NCBI GenBank assembly: GCA_030619865.1
Contig: JAUXAP010000004.1
Location: 1-56,992 of the forward strand
Source: Dehalococcoidia bacterium
Lineage (GTDB): Bacteria; Chloroflexota; Dehalococcoidia; Dehalococcoidales; JAUXAP01
Reading direction: 5' to 3'
Length of the DNA stretch: 56,992 nucleotides
Of this stretch, positions 1 through 7,567 are shown one piece after another. Position numbers and translations under genes: made by a program. Numbering within the stretch: position 1 is the stretch's first letter; the number at the start of each line of letters is the position of its first letter. Below the pieces are notes generated by a model. It saw only the letters and a program-made list of their open reading frames with translations, ran no database searches and was not told where the DNA came from.

Positions 1-489
1 AGCCAAATCAGCTTCATTCAGAGGAGTGGAATCGTTACTGCCATGGTCGGTTTACTAAATGCCCCTCGCGGCACCAAGCTATACCAGCGTCTGAAAAAAG
101 AGAACCGCTTATTAAAGGGTATTTCCGGTGATAATACTGACTGTTCTATCAATTTCATTCCCAAAATGAACCATGAAACACTCATTAATGGTTATAAGCA
201 TATCGTGCAAACAATTTATGCACCCAAGCAGTATTACGAACGGGTCAAAACATTTCTAAAAGAGTATAAGCCTCAAAAAAGAAAAGGGGCACCCCGGATT
301 CAATTTTATCACATCAGGGCATTCTTTAAGTCCATGTGGGTTTTGGGAGTCAAGGAAAAGGGGAGGAGGTATTATTGGAAGCTGTTCGTTTCGACATTAC
401 TGAAATATCCTCGGTCTTTTCCCTTATCCATAAGCCTCGCCGTCTATGGACTCCATTTCCGCAAGGTTGCTGAGAAACTTGGGGGATAA
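1..489 (+). CDS. B12-binding/radical SAM protein, C-terminal part (cut by window edge)
   Basis: The reading frame is open from base 1, so the 5' part lies outside the window. What remains resembles the C-terminal DUF4070 region that follows the B12-binding and radical SAM domains in a family of uncharacterised SAM enzymes: an FIQRSGI stretch, then MVGLLNAPRGTKLY, a GDNTDCSINF stretch and a YAPKQYYERV stretch, all placed as in that family. The catalytic CxxxCxxC motif is not in the visible part, so the reaction cannot be stated. An internal ATG at 43 is in frame but homology runs upstream of it. It ends with TAA, 64 bases before the potassium channel gene on the same strand. Confidence 0.8.
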   Translation, partial: SQISFIQRSGIVTAMVGLLNAPRGTKLYQRLKKENRLLKGISGDNTDCSINFIPKMNHETLINGYKHIVQTIYAPKQYYERVKTFLKEYKPQKRKGAPRIQFYHIRAFFKSMWVLGVKEKGRRYYWKLFVSTLLKYPRSFPLSISLAVYGLHFRKVAEKLGG

Positions 490-553
490 ACAAAAATAAC
501 GCCAAGGATATTTAGCTACCCCAGGCGTTAGTGCTAATCAGGAGAGCAACCAG

Positions 554-1555
554 ATGAGCCCGACGCGAAGATTATTATGGGGAGTATGTGTTCTTGCTAC
601 TATCATAGCCGCTGGTGTTATTGGTTATGTGGTTATTGAGGAGTGGTCATTTGTTGACGCCCTTTACATGACCATCATAACCATAACTACTGTAGGCTAT
701 GCCGAGGTCCATCCACTTACTACTGCCGGGCAGGTCTTTAGCATCTTTTTAATTGTAGGGGGTGTCAGCGGGGCATTATATATCTTGAGCATTATTGCCG
801 TGTATATAATAGAGGGTCAGCTGCGTACTACGCTAGGGAGGCGACGAATGGAAACAAAGATAACAAAACTAAAGAACCACTTCATTCTCTGTGGTTACGG
901 CCGAGTAGGGAGAGATATAGCCCGTGTCTTTGCCGAAGAGGATGTGCCCTTTGTGGTCATTGACAAGGATGAGGAAAGTATTGCCACTGCTGAGAAGAAT
1001 GGTCACCTCTACATTCAGGCTAATGCCACCAGTGACGAGGGGTTAAAAGAGGCCGGTATTGAGCGGGCACGTGGTCTGGTAGTTGCAGTTGGTGACGATG
1101 CCGATAGCGTCTATATAACACTCTCAGCTCGCGGACTGCACCCGGATTTGTTCATTGAGGCTCGTGCCTCTGGTAGCGAAGCTGAGACTAAGCTCAAGAA
1201 AGCTGGTGCTAACCGCATTATATCTCCATATAGCCTTGGGGCTCGCCGCATGGCAGAGCTAGCTCTACGCCCAGCAGTAGTTGACTTTATTGACACTGTA
1301 ATCCGCCGTCGCGGCCGAGAGCTGCAGATGGAAAATATAACCATAAAGCACGATTCAGCCTTAGTCGGTCTAACTATAGAAGAAACTCGCCACCGCACCA
1401 AAGCTGCTATCCTGGCAATAAGTAAGAAAAGCGGCAAACTGGTGGCTAACCCACCTCAAGAAGAAACTATTGAAGGCGGAGACCGATTGATTGCCCTGGG
1501 CACTAGAAAACAACTAGTAGCACTGGAAGAAATTTGCGAGAGGTGTGTCCGATGA
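554..1555 (+). CDS. Potassium channel protein with RCK (TrkA-N/TrkA-C) domains
   Basis: Two-helix K+ channel subunit fused to a regulatory RCK module, expected in the cytoplasmic membrane as a tetramer. Helices lie near residues 7-28 and 67-92, with the pore loop and selectivity filter between them. The filter reads V47-G-Y-A-E51, where most K+ channels have GYG followed by D or E. A TrkA-N Rossmann domain starts near residue 110 with a GYGRVG nucleotide-binding motif, and a TrkA-C domain fills the last 80 residues. A conserved internal Met after the second helix (RRRME) resembles the internal start of MthK-type RCK subunits. The ATG at 554 has a GGAG about 9 bases upstream. Its TGA overlaps the argC start by the ATGA arrangement, so the two may be translationally coupled, although their functions are unrelated. 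Confidence 0.9.
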   Translation: MSPTRRLLWGVCVLATIIAAGVIGYVVIEEWSFVDALYMTIITITTVGYAEVHPLTTAGQVFSIFLIVGGVSGALYILSIIAVYIIEGQLRTTLGRRRMETKITKLKNHFILCGYGRVGRDIARVFAEEDVPFVVIDKDEESIATAEKNGHLYIQANATSDEGLKEAGIERARGLVVAVGDDADSVYITLSARGLHPDLFIEARASGSEAETKLKKAGANRIISPYSLGARRMAELALRPAVVDFIDTVIRRRGRELQMENITIKHDSALVGLTIEETRHRTKAAILAISKKSGKLVANPPQEETIEGGDRLIALGTRKQLVALEEICERCVR

Positions 1556-2592
1556 ATAAAACCAAGGTGGGCATCATCAATGTTACCGGTTATGCCGGTG
1601 TCGAGCTGGCCCGACTATTGCACCAGCACCCACAGGTGGAGCTTACTTCAGTTACGGGACGGAGTGCTGCCGGGCAGAAGTTAGGCAAGGTTTTCCCCCA
1701 CCTAGCTGGCATAGACCTGACTATTGAAACTGAGCTAGACGAAGTTGATTTAGTCTTTTCGGCTATGCCCCATCAGGAGAGTGCTAAAGAGGTCATAACA
1801 TTACTCGACCGCGGTATTAAGGTGGTGGATATTAGTGCTGATTTCAGGCTGAAGGATGCCACGGAATACCAGAATTGGTATAGTTTTACTCACCCTGCGC
1901 CGCAACTGCTTAAGCAAGCAGTATATGGACTAACCGAACTATATCGGTCTCAGGTTGCCTCCGCCCGATTGGTGGCTAACCCTGGTTGTTATCCCACTGG
2001 GGCTATTCTGGCTTTAGCCCCGGTAGTCAAGGAAGGCCTAATTGAACCTGACATTATTATTGATAGCAAGTCTGGTGTATCCGGAGCCGGCAGAACCCTC
2101 AGCCTGCGAACGCATTTCTCAGAAGTTAATGAAGATGTTACTGCTTACGCCTTAGACGGTCATAGGCATTTACCTGAGATTGTCCAGGAGCTAAAGCTGC
2201 TTCGCCCTGAACAGCCGCTTTCGGTAACCTTTGTTCCCCATCTGATACCGATGACCAGAGGGATATTGACTACTTGCTATGCCCCCCTAGCTTCAGGCAA
2301 AGTCGCTGCTGGCAAGAAAGCGGCAGAAGAGCTAAGGCAGCTCTACTTGGACTTCTACAAGGATGAACCCTTCGTCAAAGTGGTAGAATCCCCTCCCCAC
2401 ACCAAACACACCTGGGGAAACAACCTGTGTCTTATTCACCCTACTATTGACCCCAGAACAGGGAGGCTAATCGTCATCAGTTGCCTTGATAATCTGGTTA
2501 AGGGAGCGGCCGGGCAAGCTGTACAGAACATGAACCTTATGCTCGGCCTGCCTGAGACTACTGGGCTTGAGGCATTGGCAATTTACCCTTGA
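1552..2592 (+). CDS. argC: N-acetyl-gamma-glutamyl-phosphate reductase
   Basis: Catalyses the NADPH-dependent reduction of N-acetylglutamyl phosphate to the semialdehyde, the third step of arginine biosynthesis, in the cytoplasm. The N-terminal dinucleotide-binding motif (NVTGYAGVELARLL) and the catalytic cysteine at about residue 146 in NPGCYPTGA are clear, as is the SGVSGAGR loop. Length (346 residues) is normal for the family. The frame is open to a TTG at 1534, but the ATG at 1552 has an AGAGGTG upstream and overlaps the channel gene's stop (ATGA), so it is preferred. No other arg genes are in view. It converges with the DUF1464 gene with only 11 bases between stops. Confidence 0.95.
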   Translation: MNKTKVGIINVTGYAGVELARLLHQHPQVELTSVTGRSAAGQKLGKVFPHLAGIDLTIETELDEVDLVFSAMPHQESAKEVITLLDRGIKVVDISADFRLKDATEYQNWYSFTHPAPQLLKQAVYGLTELYRSQVASARLVANPGCYPTGAILALAPVVKEGLIEPDIIIDSKSGVSGAGRTLSLRTHFSEVNEDVTAYALDGHRHLPEIVQELKLLRPEQPLSVTFVPHLIPMTRGILTTCYAPLASGKVAAGKKAAEELRQLYLDFYKDEPFVKVVESPPHTKHTWGNNLCLIHPTIDPRTGRLIVISCLDNLVKGAAGQAVQNMNLMLGLPETTGLEALAIYP

Positions 2593-2603
2593 AATGAACT
2601 ACT

Positions 2604-3659
2604 TCAGGGCTTTTCTGGCTCAGCACCCTTAAGCAAAATATAATCAAACATTGTGCCCTTGGCTCCCCTGAGCTCCAGGCAGTCAACGATACCTGTATAT
2701 TTACCCCCTAATAACCCCTCACCAATGATGTATGCCCCCTCGGCAGCCTCCTTGGCTACCCTAGCCTTTCTCCCCACCTTTCGCACCTTTCCAAATTGGG
2801 AAAGCCTAGCCGTCAGGGTCTCGGCAATCTCCGGGATTCCGGAGAGCCGGCCCGAAAGCAAAATCTCTCTAGGCTTCTCCACACTAACCATCATCGCCGC
2901 TACTCCTTTGACTATGCTTTCCAAGAGCATATTCCAGGCTGCCTGATATTTATGATGCTCCTTAGCCAGCTCCTCGGGAGTTAAATCATCTTTGCCACTG
3001 GCATCCTTGGCACCACCGCTAAAGAGTACTATCCCGGGGAATTTCCCCAGGCGCACCGCTAGCTCAGAATCCATACTCCCCAGAGTGATGAAACCGGGAC
3101 CCCCTGAGGTCCCGCCTAAACCATCAACTATCTTCCCACCCTCAACACCGATTACCGCATTGAAGGCATAACCTACCTCCACCAGAATGAAAGAGGTCTC
3201 ACTATAGTCTATATCATAAAGCTCGGCCTGGTCCCTGATTGCTAAGGCGATACAACATACCTTATCAGCGGTGCCCATATCCATCTTGTTCGCTTTCCTA
3301 TAGGCAGGCACGGTTTGGAGGTGAATGACCCCGGGGGTGAAATAAACCGGGAAGCCTTCATCTTTCATCAATCTGATAACCATCCTGATGCCATCATATA
3401 ACGGAATACTCTTGTCATCAGGTACCATCAGGGTTAGTGCCCTTTCGGTCATATCTCTGATAGGGGTTACCGGTAGGCCATAACCAGAGGGGCCGACTAT
3501 CATATCCAACGGGAAGACACTTCTCACCGTATCCACCAGCACCTTGGGGTTTTGGGCAACATCAGGCACAGGCACAGAAGTATCCAGGATAATCTTTTCC
3601 CCATCCATACCAAAGAAATCGAAGCTTCCAGTCCCAGGGTCAATACCGATAACTCTCAT
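2604..3659 (-). CDS. DUF1464 family protein (ASKHA-fold, predicted kinase-like)
   Basis: Matches the DUF1464 family, found mainly in archaea and some anaerobic bacteria and sometimes labelled predicted butyrate kinase. The N-terminus MRVIGIDPGTGSFDFFGMDG is the phosphate-1 loop of the acetate kinase/Hsp70/actin superfamily, and a glycine-rich LGGTSGGPGF stretch sits mid-protein. Length is 351 residues. The start ATG abuts the TAA of the upstream radical SAM gene (TAAATG), which implies co-translation. The kinase assignment rests on fold alone and no substrate can be named. Pairing with a SPASM radical SAM protein is the main functional clue. Confidence 0.85.
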   Translation of the reverse strand: MRVIGIDPGTGSFDFFGMDGEKIILDTSVPVPDVAQNPKVLVDTVRSVFPLDMIVGPSGYGLPVTPIRDMTERALTLMVPDDKSIPLYDGIRMVIRLMKDEGFPVYFTPGVIHLQTVPAYRKANKMDMGTADKVCCIALAIRDQAELYDIDYSETSFILVEVGYAFNAVIGVEGGKIVDGLGGTSGGPGFITLGSMDSELAVRLGKFPGIVLFSGGAKDASGKDDLTPEELAKEHHKYQAAWNMLLESIVKGVAAMMVSVEKPREILLSGRLSGIPEIAETLTARLSQFGKVRKVGRKARVAKEAAEGAYIIGEGLLGGKYTGIVDCLELRGAKGTMFDYILLKGAEPEKP

Positions 3660-4697
3660 TTAACCCTCCTCCTTGCCGACTAATTTGAAACTCAAAGGGC
3701 AAACAGGGTCAGAAGCGAACCAGTCCCCGGTAAGGACAAAGGTTCTGGAGCGGCACCCTTTACAGTCTCCTAAATACTGGCAACTCTGACAATACCCAGT
3801 TCTGGTTTTCGGGTCTTTAAGCTGGGAGAGAAAGGGTGAGGAAGACACCTCGTCCCATATTTCACCAAGAGATTTCTCATTGACATTACCTAAAACCATC
3901 GGGGCAAAGCTACAAGGTTTAACATCACCATCAGCCTCAATGAAAAGATATTCACCAAAAATGCACGCTGTAGTAGAGGGAGTTACAATCCCGGTGCTCA
4001 CCGCTGGCATCTGGGCAGGAAGACCTCTCTCCTTCACTGTAGCCCAGAAGAATGGCTCATCGAAGAAGAACTCGACTCCTGTTTTCTGCGCCCCCTCACA
4101 GACAAGCTTGATAGTTTCCCCATATTCCTCAGGAGTGAGCAGCTCCTCAGCATAATTTTGACATGGCTTGAGTCCAATGAAAGTTATCTTTCCTACTCCA
4201 ATTGAAGCAGCTAACTCGAAAATGGCTGGTATTTCAGTATAGTTCCTCTTCAAAAGGGTGAAATTTATTGCCTCCAGAAGCCCTTCTCCGACACAATTAC
4301 GCGCTGCTTGAATCACCCTCTCAAAGTTGGCACCATTCCTTATCGCCTCATAGGTTGCTGGGGTGGCACCATCAATGCTTATCATTACCCTTACCCCCAA
4401 CTGTTTAAGGGTGGTAAGTATCTGGGGACTTAGCAACATACCGTTGGTAATTAGATGAGCCTCTAACTGCTTTCGCTGCATCACCTCTAATAACTCAAAT
4501 ATATCCTCCCGAAGAAGTGGTTCTCCTCCTTCAATGATAACCCAACTAGGTTCCAGTTCAGCTATCTCGGTTATAAGTTTTTTGGCTCTCTCGGTTGAGA
4601 GTTCCCCCTCAGGAAAGCCGCGACAGTGCCGGCAGCTCAGGTTACATTTTCCTGTTACCGCCCAATCTACAAAATAGGGAAATTGACTTTTATTCAA
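3660..4697 (-). CDS. Radical SAM protein with SPASM domain
   Basis: S-adenosylmethionine radical enzyme of the AdoMet/SPASM type. The [4Fe-4S] ligand motif CNLSCRHC is near residue 18-25. After the TIM-barrel core, a Cys-rich SPASM-like tail (CIFGEYLFIEADGDVKPCSF, then CQSCQYLGDCKGC) would bind auxiliary clusters. Family members modify peptides or proteins, or act in cofactor maturation. Nothing here shows the substrate, since no short precursor peptide gene was found beside it. The start is a TTG at 4697 with AGAGGG seven bases upstream. The gene leads a two-gene minus-strand operon with DUF1464. Confidence 0.88.
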   Translation of the reverse strand: MNKSQFPYFVDWAVTGKCNLSCRHCRGFPEGELSTERAKKLITEIAELEPSWVIIEGGEPLLREDIFELLEVMQRKQLEAHLITNGMLLSPQILTTLKQLGVRVMISIDGATPATYEAIRNGANFERVIQAARNCVGEGLLEAINFTLLKRNYTEIPAIFELAASIGVGKITFIGLKPCQNYAEELLTPEEYGETIKLVCEGAQKTGVEFFFDEPFFWATVKERGLPAQMPAVSTGIVTPSTTACIFGEYLFIEADGDVKPCSFAPMVLGNVNEKSLGEIWDEVSSSPFLSQLKDPKTRTGYCQSCQYLGDCKGCRSRTFVLTGDWFASDPVCPLSFKLVGKEEG

Positions 4698-4798
4698 AGA
4701 ATACCCTCTTTCCTCAAAAAAGTATATCTGGTTACCAGAGGTAAAATCAAGCCAGCCTTTAGCTTAAAACTTGGTTCAGGGCCTGTTTGAGGTGTGGG

Positions 4799-5419
4799 CT
4801 AGCTGAAAAAGCGTAATATCACATCCCACCCCCAAACGGCAACCAGCAAGACTGAACCTACATAATTTAAGGTTCTGCCCAACCAGCAGGCAAGGACAAA
4901 CTTCCATAAGGGGAAGCGAAGGGCACCAGCAACCATCCCAGCTATATCAAAGAAGAACGGCACCATGGCATTAATAAAGATAGGTATAACTCCCCACCTC
5001 TTCATCCACCCCTCCATTCTTGAATATATTTTCCTGTTCTCTATAACACCACGACCACTGTAGCCCAACAGATAGCTGGTCATCTCCCCAATCCCTGCTC
5101 CTGCCCCACCAGCCAACCCCACAAAAATTGGACCAACTAACCCCGTAGCTGGATAGATAATAACACCTATAGCACAGAGTACCGGTAGAACTGTAATCGG
5201 CATAAGAATAGTAGCGTTCCCAATCATACTAAACAGAAAAGCACCCAAATAGCCGTAGTTTTTCAGCTCTTCAATCCTCGCTGGATCCCGCACAAAAAAG
5301 AAAAGACCAACACTGATAGCCACCACAAAAAGCACCGTTAGCAGGGGAGGGATGAGCTTTTTTGCCCGTTCTCTTTTACTCACCCCAACCTGTTTATTGT
5401 TGTTAATCATATTACTCAT
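4799..5419 (-). CDS. VTT (SNARE-associated/DedA-type) domain membrane protein
   Basis: Integral membrane protein of 206 residues with about five hydrophobic segments. The VTT-domain signature is recognisable in the G-rich loop (FVGLAGGAGAGIGEMTSYLLG), the amphipathic re-entrant region (PIFINAMVPFFFDIAGMVAGALRFP) and the ending segment W-x-G-R-x-x-N-Y. Members of the wider DedA/TVP38 superfamily are implicated in lipid or small-molecule transport across the membrane; no specific substrate is indicated here. The N-terminus is short and positively charged. It is a single gene on the minus strand, and its start region faces the tRNA-Glu gene. Confidence 0.8.
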   Translation of the reverse strand: MSNMINNNKQVGVSKRERAKKLIPPLLTVLFVVAISVGLFFFVRDPARIEELKNYGYLGAFLFSMIGNATILMPITVLPVLCAIGVIIYPATGLVGPIFVGLAGGAGAGIGEMTSYLLGYSGRGVIENRKIYSRMEGWMKRWGVIPIFINAMVPFFFDIAGMVAGALRFPLWKFVLACWLGRTLNYVGSVLLVAVWGWDVILRFFS

Positions 5420-5465
5420 TATAGCGTTGCTGGCTAACTCTGTCTCTGTTATACTTTATTCGCGT

Positions 5466-5541
5466 GCCCCCATCGTCTAGAGGCCTAGGACACCGGCCTT
5501 TCAAGCCGGCAACACCGATTCGAATTCGGTTGGGGGCACCA
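5466..5541 (+). tRNA. tRNA-Glu (anticodon TTC), CCA encoded
   Basis: The cloverleaf is complete. Acceptor arms GCCCCCA (5466-5472) and TGGGGGC (5531-5537) pair perfectly, the anticodon stem CCGGC/GCCGG encloses CTTTCAA with anticodon TTC, and the T-loop is TTCGAAT. The discriminator base is A5538 and CCA follows at 5539-5541. Confidence 0.96.
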
Positions 5542-5556
5542 ATGATTTACTCTAAC

Positions 5557-6030
5557 TTAAAATTTGCCCTTTAGCTTCTTATACGTTTCAGCCAGGGCTT
5601 CATTAATTACCTTAGTATCAGAGAGCACCGGCATAAAATTAGTATCACCCTCCCATCGGGGCACAATGTGAGTATGAATATGCTTATCAATACCGGCTCC
5701 GGCTATTCTCCCCACATTCATTCCTATGTTAAAACCATCGGGGTTAAACACCTGCCTTAAAACCTTGACGCTTCGGCTAACTATTTCAATATGCTCGTGG
5801 AGCTCCTCATCAGTTAGCTCTTCCAGATTAGCTATGTGTCGGTAGGGGGCTATCATCAGGTGACCCGAGTTGTAGGGATAGCTATTCATAATGACGAAGT
5901 TTTTGTCTCCCCGATACAGGATATAGTTTGTAGCATCACTATTCTGCCCGGGTTTTTCACATAAAATACAGCCTTCCGGTTTCTCCATCTGGATATATTC
6001 TATACGCCATGGCGCCCAAATCTGCTTCAT
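5557..6030 (-). CDS. HIT family nucleotide hydrolase (Ap4A hydrolase-like)
   Basis: Histidine-triad hydrolase or phosphorylase acting on dinucleoside polyphosphates or nucleotide conjugates. The triad H117-I-H119-T-H121-I-V is present, with the upstream N-G-H-L-M strand and a CxxC (C21, C24) typical of zinc-bearing HIT proteins of the WAPWR-starting subgroup. The frame is open to 6063, but the ATG at 6030 gives the family's conserved MKQIWAPWR start and has AAGGAG six bases before it. Length is 157 residues, as expected. Exact substrate is unknown. Confidence 0.9.
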   Translation of the reverse strand: MKQIWAPWRIEYIQMEKPEGCILCEKPGQNSDATNYILYRGDKNFVIMNSYPYNSGHLMIAPYRHIANLEELTDEELHEHIEIVSRSVKVLRQVFNPDGFNIGMNVGRIAGAGIDKHIHTHIVPRWEGDTNFMPVLSDTKVINEALAETYKKLKGKF

Positions 6031-6104
6031 ATCATTCTCCTTACTGAGTAAGTTACTTATCACTATTTTAGACGGCTCCTTTCAGGAGGTCAAAGGGGGT
6101 AAAG

Positions 6105-6119
6105 CAATTTAGCTTGTTG
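6105..6119 (+). repeat. Left 15-bp inverted repeat of the island
   Basis: Reads caatttagcttgttg and is the exact reverse complement of 7568-7582. A further six bases inward are partly matched (taaaat against cgaaat). Confidence 0.7.
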
Positions 6120-6161
6120 TAAAATAGTTAACAATATGTCAATTGGTTGGTCAATAGGGAG

Positions 6162-6190
6162 TTGACAATAACTTGAGCAATCCGTAAAAT
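6162..6190 (+). promoter_or_regulatory. Sigma70-type promoter upstream of the transposase remnant
   Basis: TTGACA at 6162-6167, a 17-base spacer, and TAAAAT at 6185-6190. Transcription would start near 6197, shortly before the GGGAGG and GTG start of the 78-residue ORF. Just upstream, gtcaa occurs at 6139 and 6150, exactly 11 bases (one helical turn) apart, and ttgac follows at 6162, which could form an operator array. Confidence 0.6.
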
Positions 6191-6214
6191 TTACGTGACG
6201 GCTGGGAGGATAGC

Positions 6215-6451
6215 GTGAGCAGTGTGATAAAGAGAAGAAGGGACAAGCAGTTTGCCTCAACGTTGCTTGACCGTAGTCCGTCTGTGGAGAGGGTTTTTTG
6301 CAGAATGAAAAATCATAGGCGCCTCAACAATATTACTGTTAGGCGTCGTCGTAGGGTTACAGTTCATAGTCTGATTCCAGTGATTGTGACGCAGGCTATG
6401 GCCTTGGCATATCCTGATGCACCGAGAAACTGCATTCAACAAAATAGTTGA
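6215..6451 (+). pseudogene. Transposase (DDE, IS5/IS4-like) C-terminal remnant
   Basis: The 78-residue product matches only the C-terminal end of DDE transposases: a VERVFCRMK stretch holding the third acidic catalytic residue (Glu) and the E-x6-K spacing of the YREK-type signature, followed by NHRRLNNITVRRRRRVT and a hydrophobic tail. The first two catalytic Asp residues and the whole N-terminal half are absent, so it cannot transpose. Unusually for a decayed fragment it has a GTG start with GGGAGG five bases upstream and lies behind a near-consensus promoter, so a small protein may be made. Loss of the 5' part by insertion or deletion is the simplest history; domestication is possible. Confidence 0.7.
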
Positions 6452-6476
6452 CAAAATGACAATAATAGTATATAAG
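6448..6476 (+). promoter_or_regulatory. Sigma70-type promoter for the Panacea-pair genes
   Basis: TTGACA at 6448-6453, a 17-base spacer and TATAAG at 6471-6476. Transcripts would start near 6483 and have a leader of about 150 bases, containing three hairpins, before the Panacea start at 6632. The upstream sequence aaatagttgacaaaatgacaa (6442-6462) is a near copy of 6122-6142 (18 of 21 bases). Confidence 0.55.
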
Positions 6477-6497
6477 TAAAGTAACAGAATAAGAAGA

Positions 6498-6519
6498 AAA
6501 CCGCTTTCCAGAGCGGTTT
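6498..6519 (+). terminator. Hairpin, possible terminator or attenuator in the leader
   Basis: AAACCGCT (6498-6505) pairs with AGCGGTTT (6512-6519) around a six-base loop. It is followed by ccggtttgcc and not by a clean T-run, so termination would be weak. It lies about 15 bases after the predicted transcription start and so could act as an attenuator or stabilising structure for the downstream gene pair. Confidence 0.45.
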
Positions 6520-6537
6520 CCGGTTTGCCATCTATAA

Positions 6538-6577
6538 GGTGTGTTATATTATGCGCTTACTAATAATATAGTACACC
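6538..6577 (+). repeat. Imperfect 15-bp inverted repeat in the leader
   Basis: Arms ggtgtgttatattat (6538-6552) and ataatatagtacacc (6563-6577) pair at 13 of 15 positions around a ten-base loop. Function is unknown: it could be an operator, an RNA hairpin, or an old insertion-sequence end. Confidence 0.5.
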
Positions 6578-6631
6578 CTGGGTGGCGTTTTGTCAAGTCC
6601 CCCGCCTACCCGTGGGTGGGGAGGCGTACAG

Positions 6632-7153
6632 ATGGCCGACATAGACTTTATGTTTAATCGAGCAAAAGCTATTGAGGTGATACTATATCTAGCTAGTAAG
6701 GTGTCAAATTCTGATATCTATGGTATTTGCAAATTACTCTATTTGGTAGATAAGACTAACCTTGAAAAGTACGGACGATTTATTTTTGGCGAATCATACG
6801 TTGCTATGCAGGAGGGTGCTACGCCATCAAATGCCTATGATTTATTAAAGGAGGCAAGTGAATCATCCGTAACTGGCTTAAGCGTTGATACGAATCAAGT
6901 CGTCGCCTTACGTGAGGCGAACTTAGATTATTTAAGTGAATCTGACGTAGAGTGTTTAGACCAGATTATCAGCATATATGGTAAAGCACCTAATTGGGTT
7001 AGAAGAAGAGATACCCATGATGATGCTTGGAAGAAAGCTTGGGCGAGTAGAGGAAATATGGGAAGTGTCAGAATCCCAGTTGAGAGTATCGCAAAACTTC
7101 TTTCTGACTCAGATGATATTATTAGTCACCTGTCTAACTCAGATGACGGATAG
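6632..7153 (+). CDS. Panacea-domain (DUF4065/SocA-like) protein, putative antitoxin
   Basis: The 173-residue product has the Panacea/DUF4065 pattern: an N-terminal helix ending in ICKLLYLVDKTNLEKYGR, then FGESYVAMQEGATPSNAYDLL, followed by a helical C-terminal half. This domain occurs in antitoxins (SocA, PanA) that pair with many unrelated toxins encoded next door. The ATG at 6632 is chosen over the longer frame because GGGAGG sits seven bases upstream and homology begins there. The gene is followed after only five bases by a small ORF, the standard layout of such modules. The leader can fold so that the ribosome binding site is paired, which suggests translational control. Confidence 0.75.
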   Translation: MADIDFMFNRAKAIEVILYLASKVSNSDIYGICKLLYLVDKTNLEKYGRFIFGESYVAMQEGATPSNAYDLLKEASESSVTGLSVDTNQVVALREANLDYLSESDVECLDQIISIYGKAPNWVRRRDTHDDAWKKAWASRGNMGSVRIPVESIAKLLSDSDDIISHLSNSDDG

Positions 7154-7158
7154 ATATC

Positions 7159-7527
7159 ATGCCGGATGTATGGCATTTTTTCCATGTCAAGAATTGTCCT
7201 CATACGAATCCCCCCAAAGATAAATTTACTGTTATTGTTTGTAAAGACTCAGAGTGCATGGGTTTCTTCGTAAATTCACATATCAATAAGTTTATCCAAA
7301 AAAGACCCAGTATGCTAGCATGTCAGGTCGCAGTAAAAGCATCAGATTATTGGTTCTTGTCCAGTGACTCATATCTAGATTGTAGCCAACTATACCCTTT
7401 TGACGATATTCTATTGGTAGATGGGCGTGGCTCCGTTACCGAACAAACAAAAGCTCAAATTAAACAAGTAGTACTTAATGCCAAGACAATTGAGAAACGC
7501 TACCAGAAGTTAATTTCTGAAGGGTAA
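7159..7527 (+). CDS. Small protein paired with the Panacea gene, putative toxin
   Basis: I do not recognise a named family with certainty. The 122-residue product starts five bases after the Panacea stop. Its pattern, with short beta strands early (HFFHVKN, KFTVIVCKD, MGFFVNS), a central WFLSSDSYLDCSQLYPFDD and a helical end (VVLNAKTIEKRYQKLI), is compatible with an SH3-like barrel such as MazF/PemK, but no catalytic residue set can be assigned. By position it is the expected toxin partner of a Panacea antitoxin. Four Cys residues are scattered and do not form a zinc motif. Confidence 0.65.
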   Translation: MPDVWHFFHVKNCPHTNPPKDKFTVIVCKDSECMGFFVNSHINKFIQKRPSMLACQVAVKASDYWFLSSDSYLDCSQLYPFDDILLVDGRGSVTEQTKAQIKQVVLNAKTIEKRYQKLISEG

Positions 7528-7567
7528 GCTAACTTGAGCAACTTTATTGGTTATCGGGTGCATTTCG

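Noticed and set aside
497-530. TAACGCC/GGCGTTA hairpin before the channel gene as a terminator
   Set aside because: Twenty-base loop and no T-run; too weak to call.
7153-7159. Readthrough of the Panacea TAG into the next gene
   Set aside because: Next gene is in another frame and has its own start; the sequence after TAG in frame has no homology.
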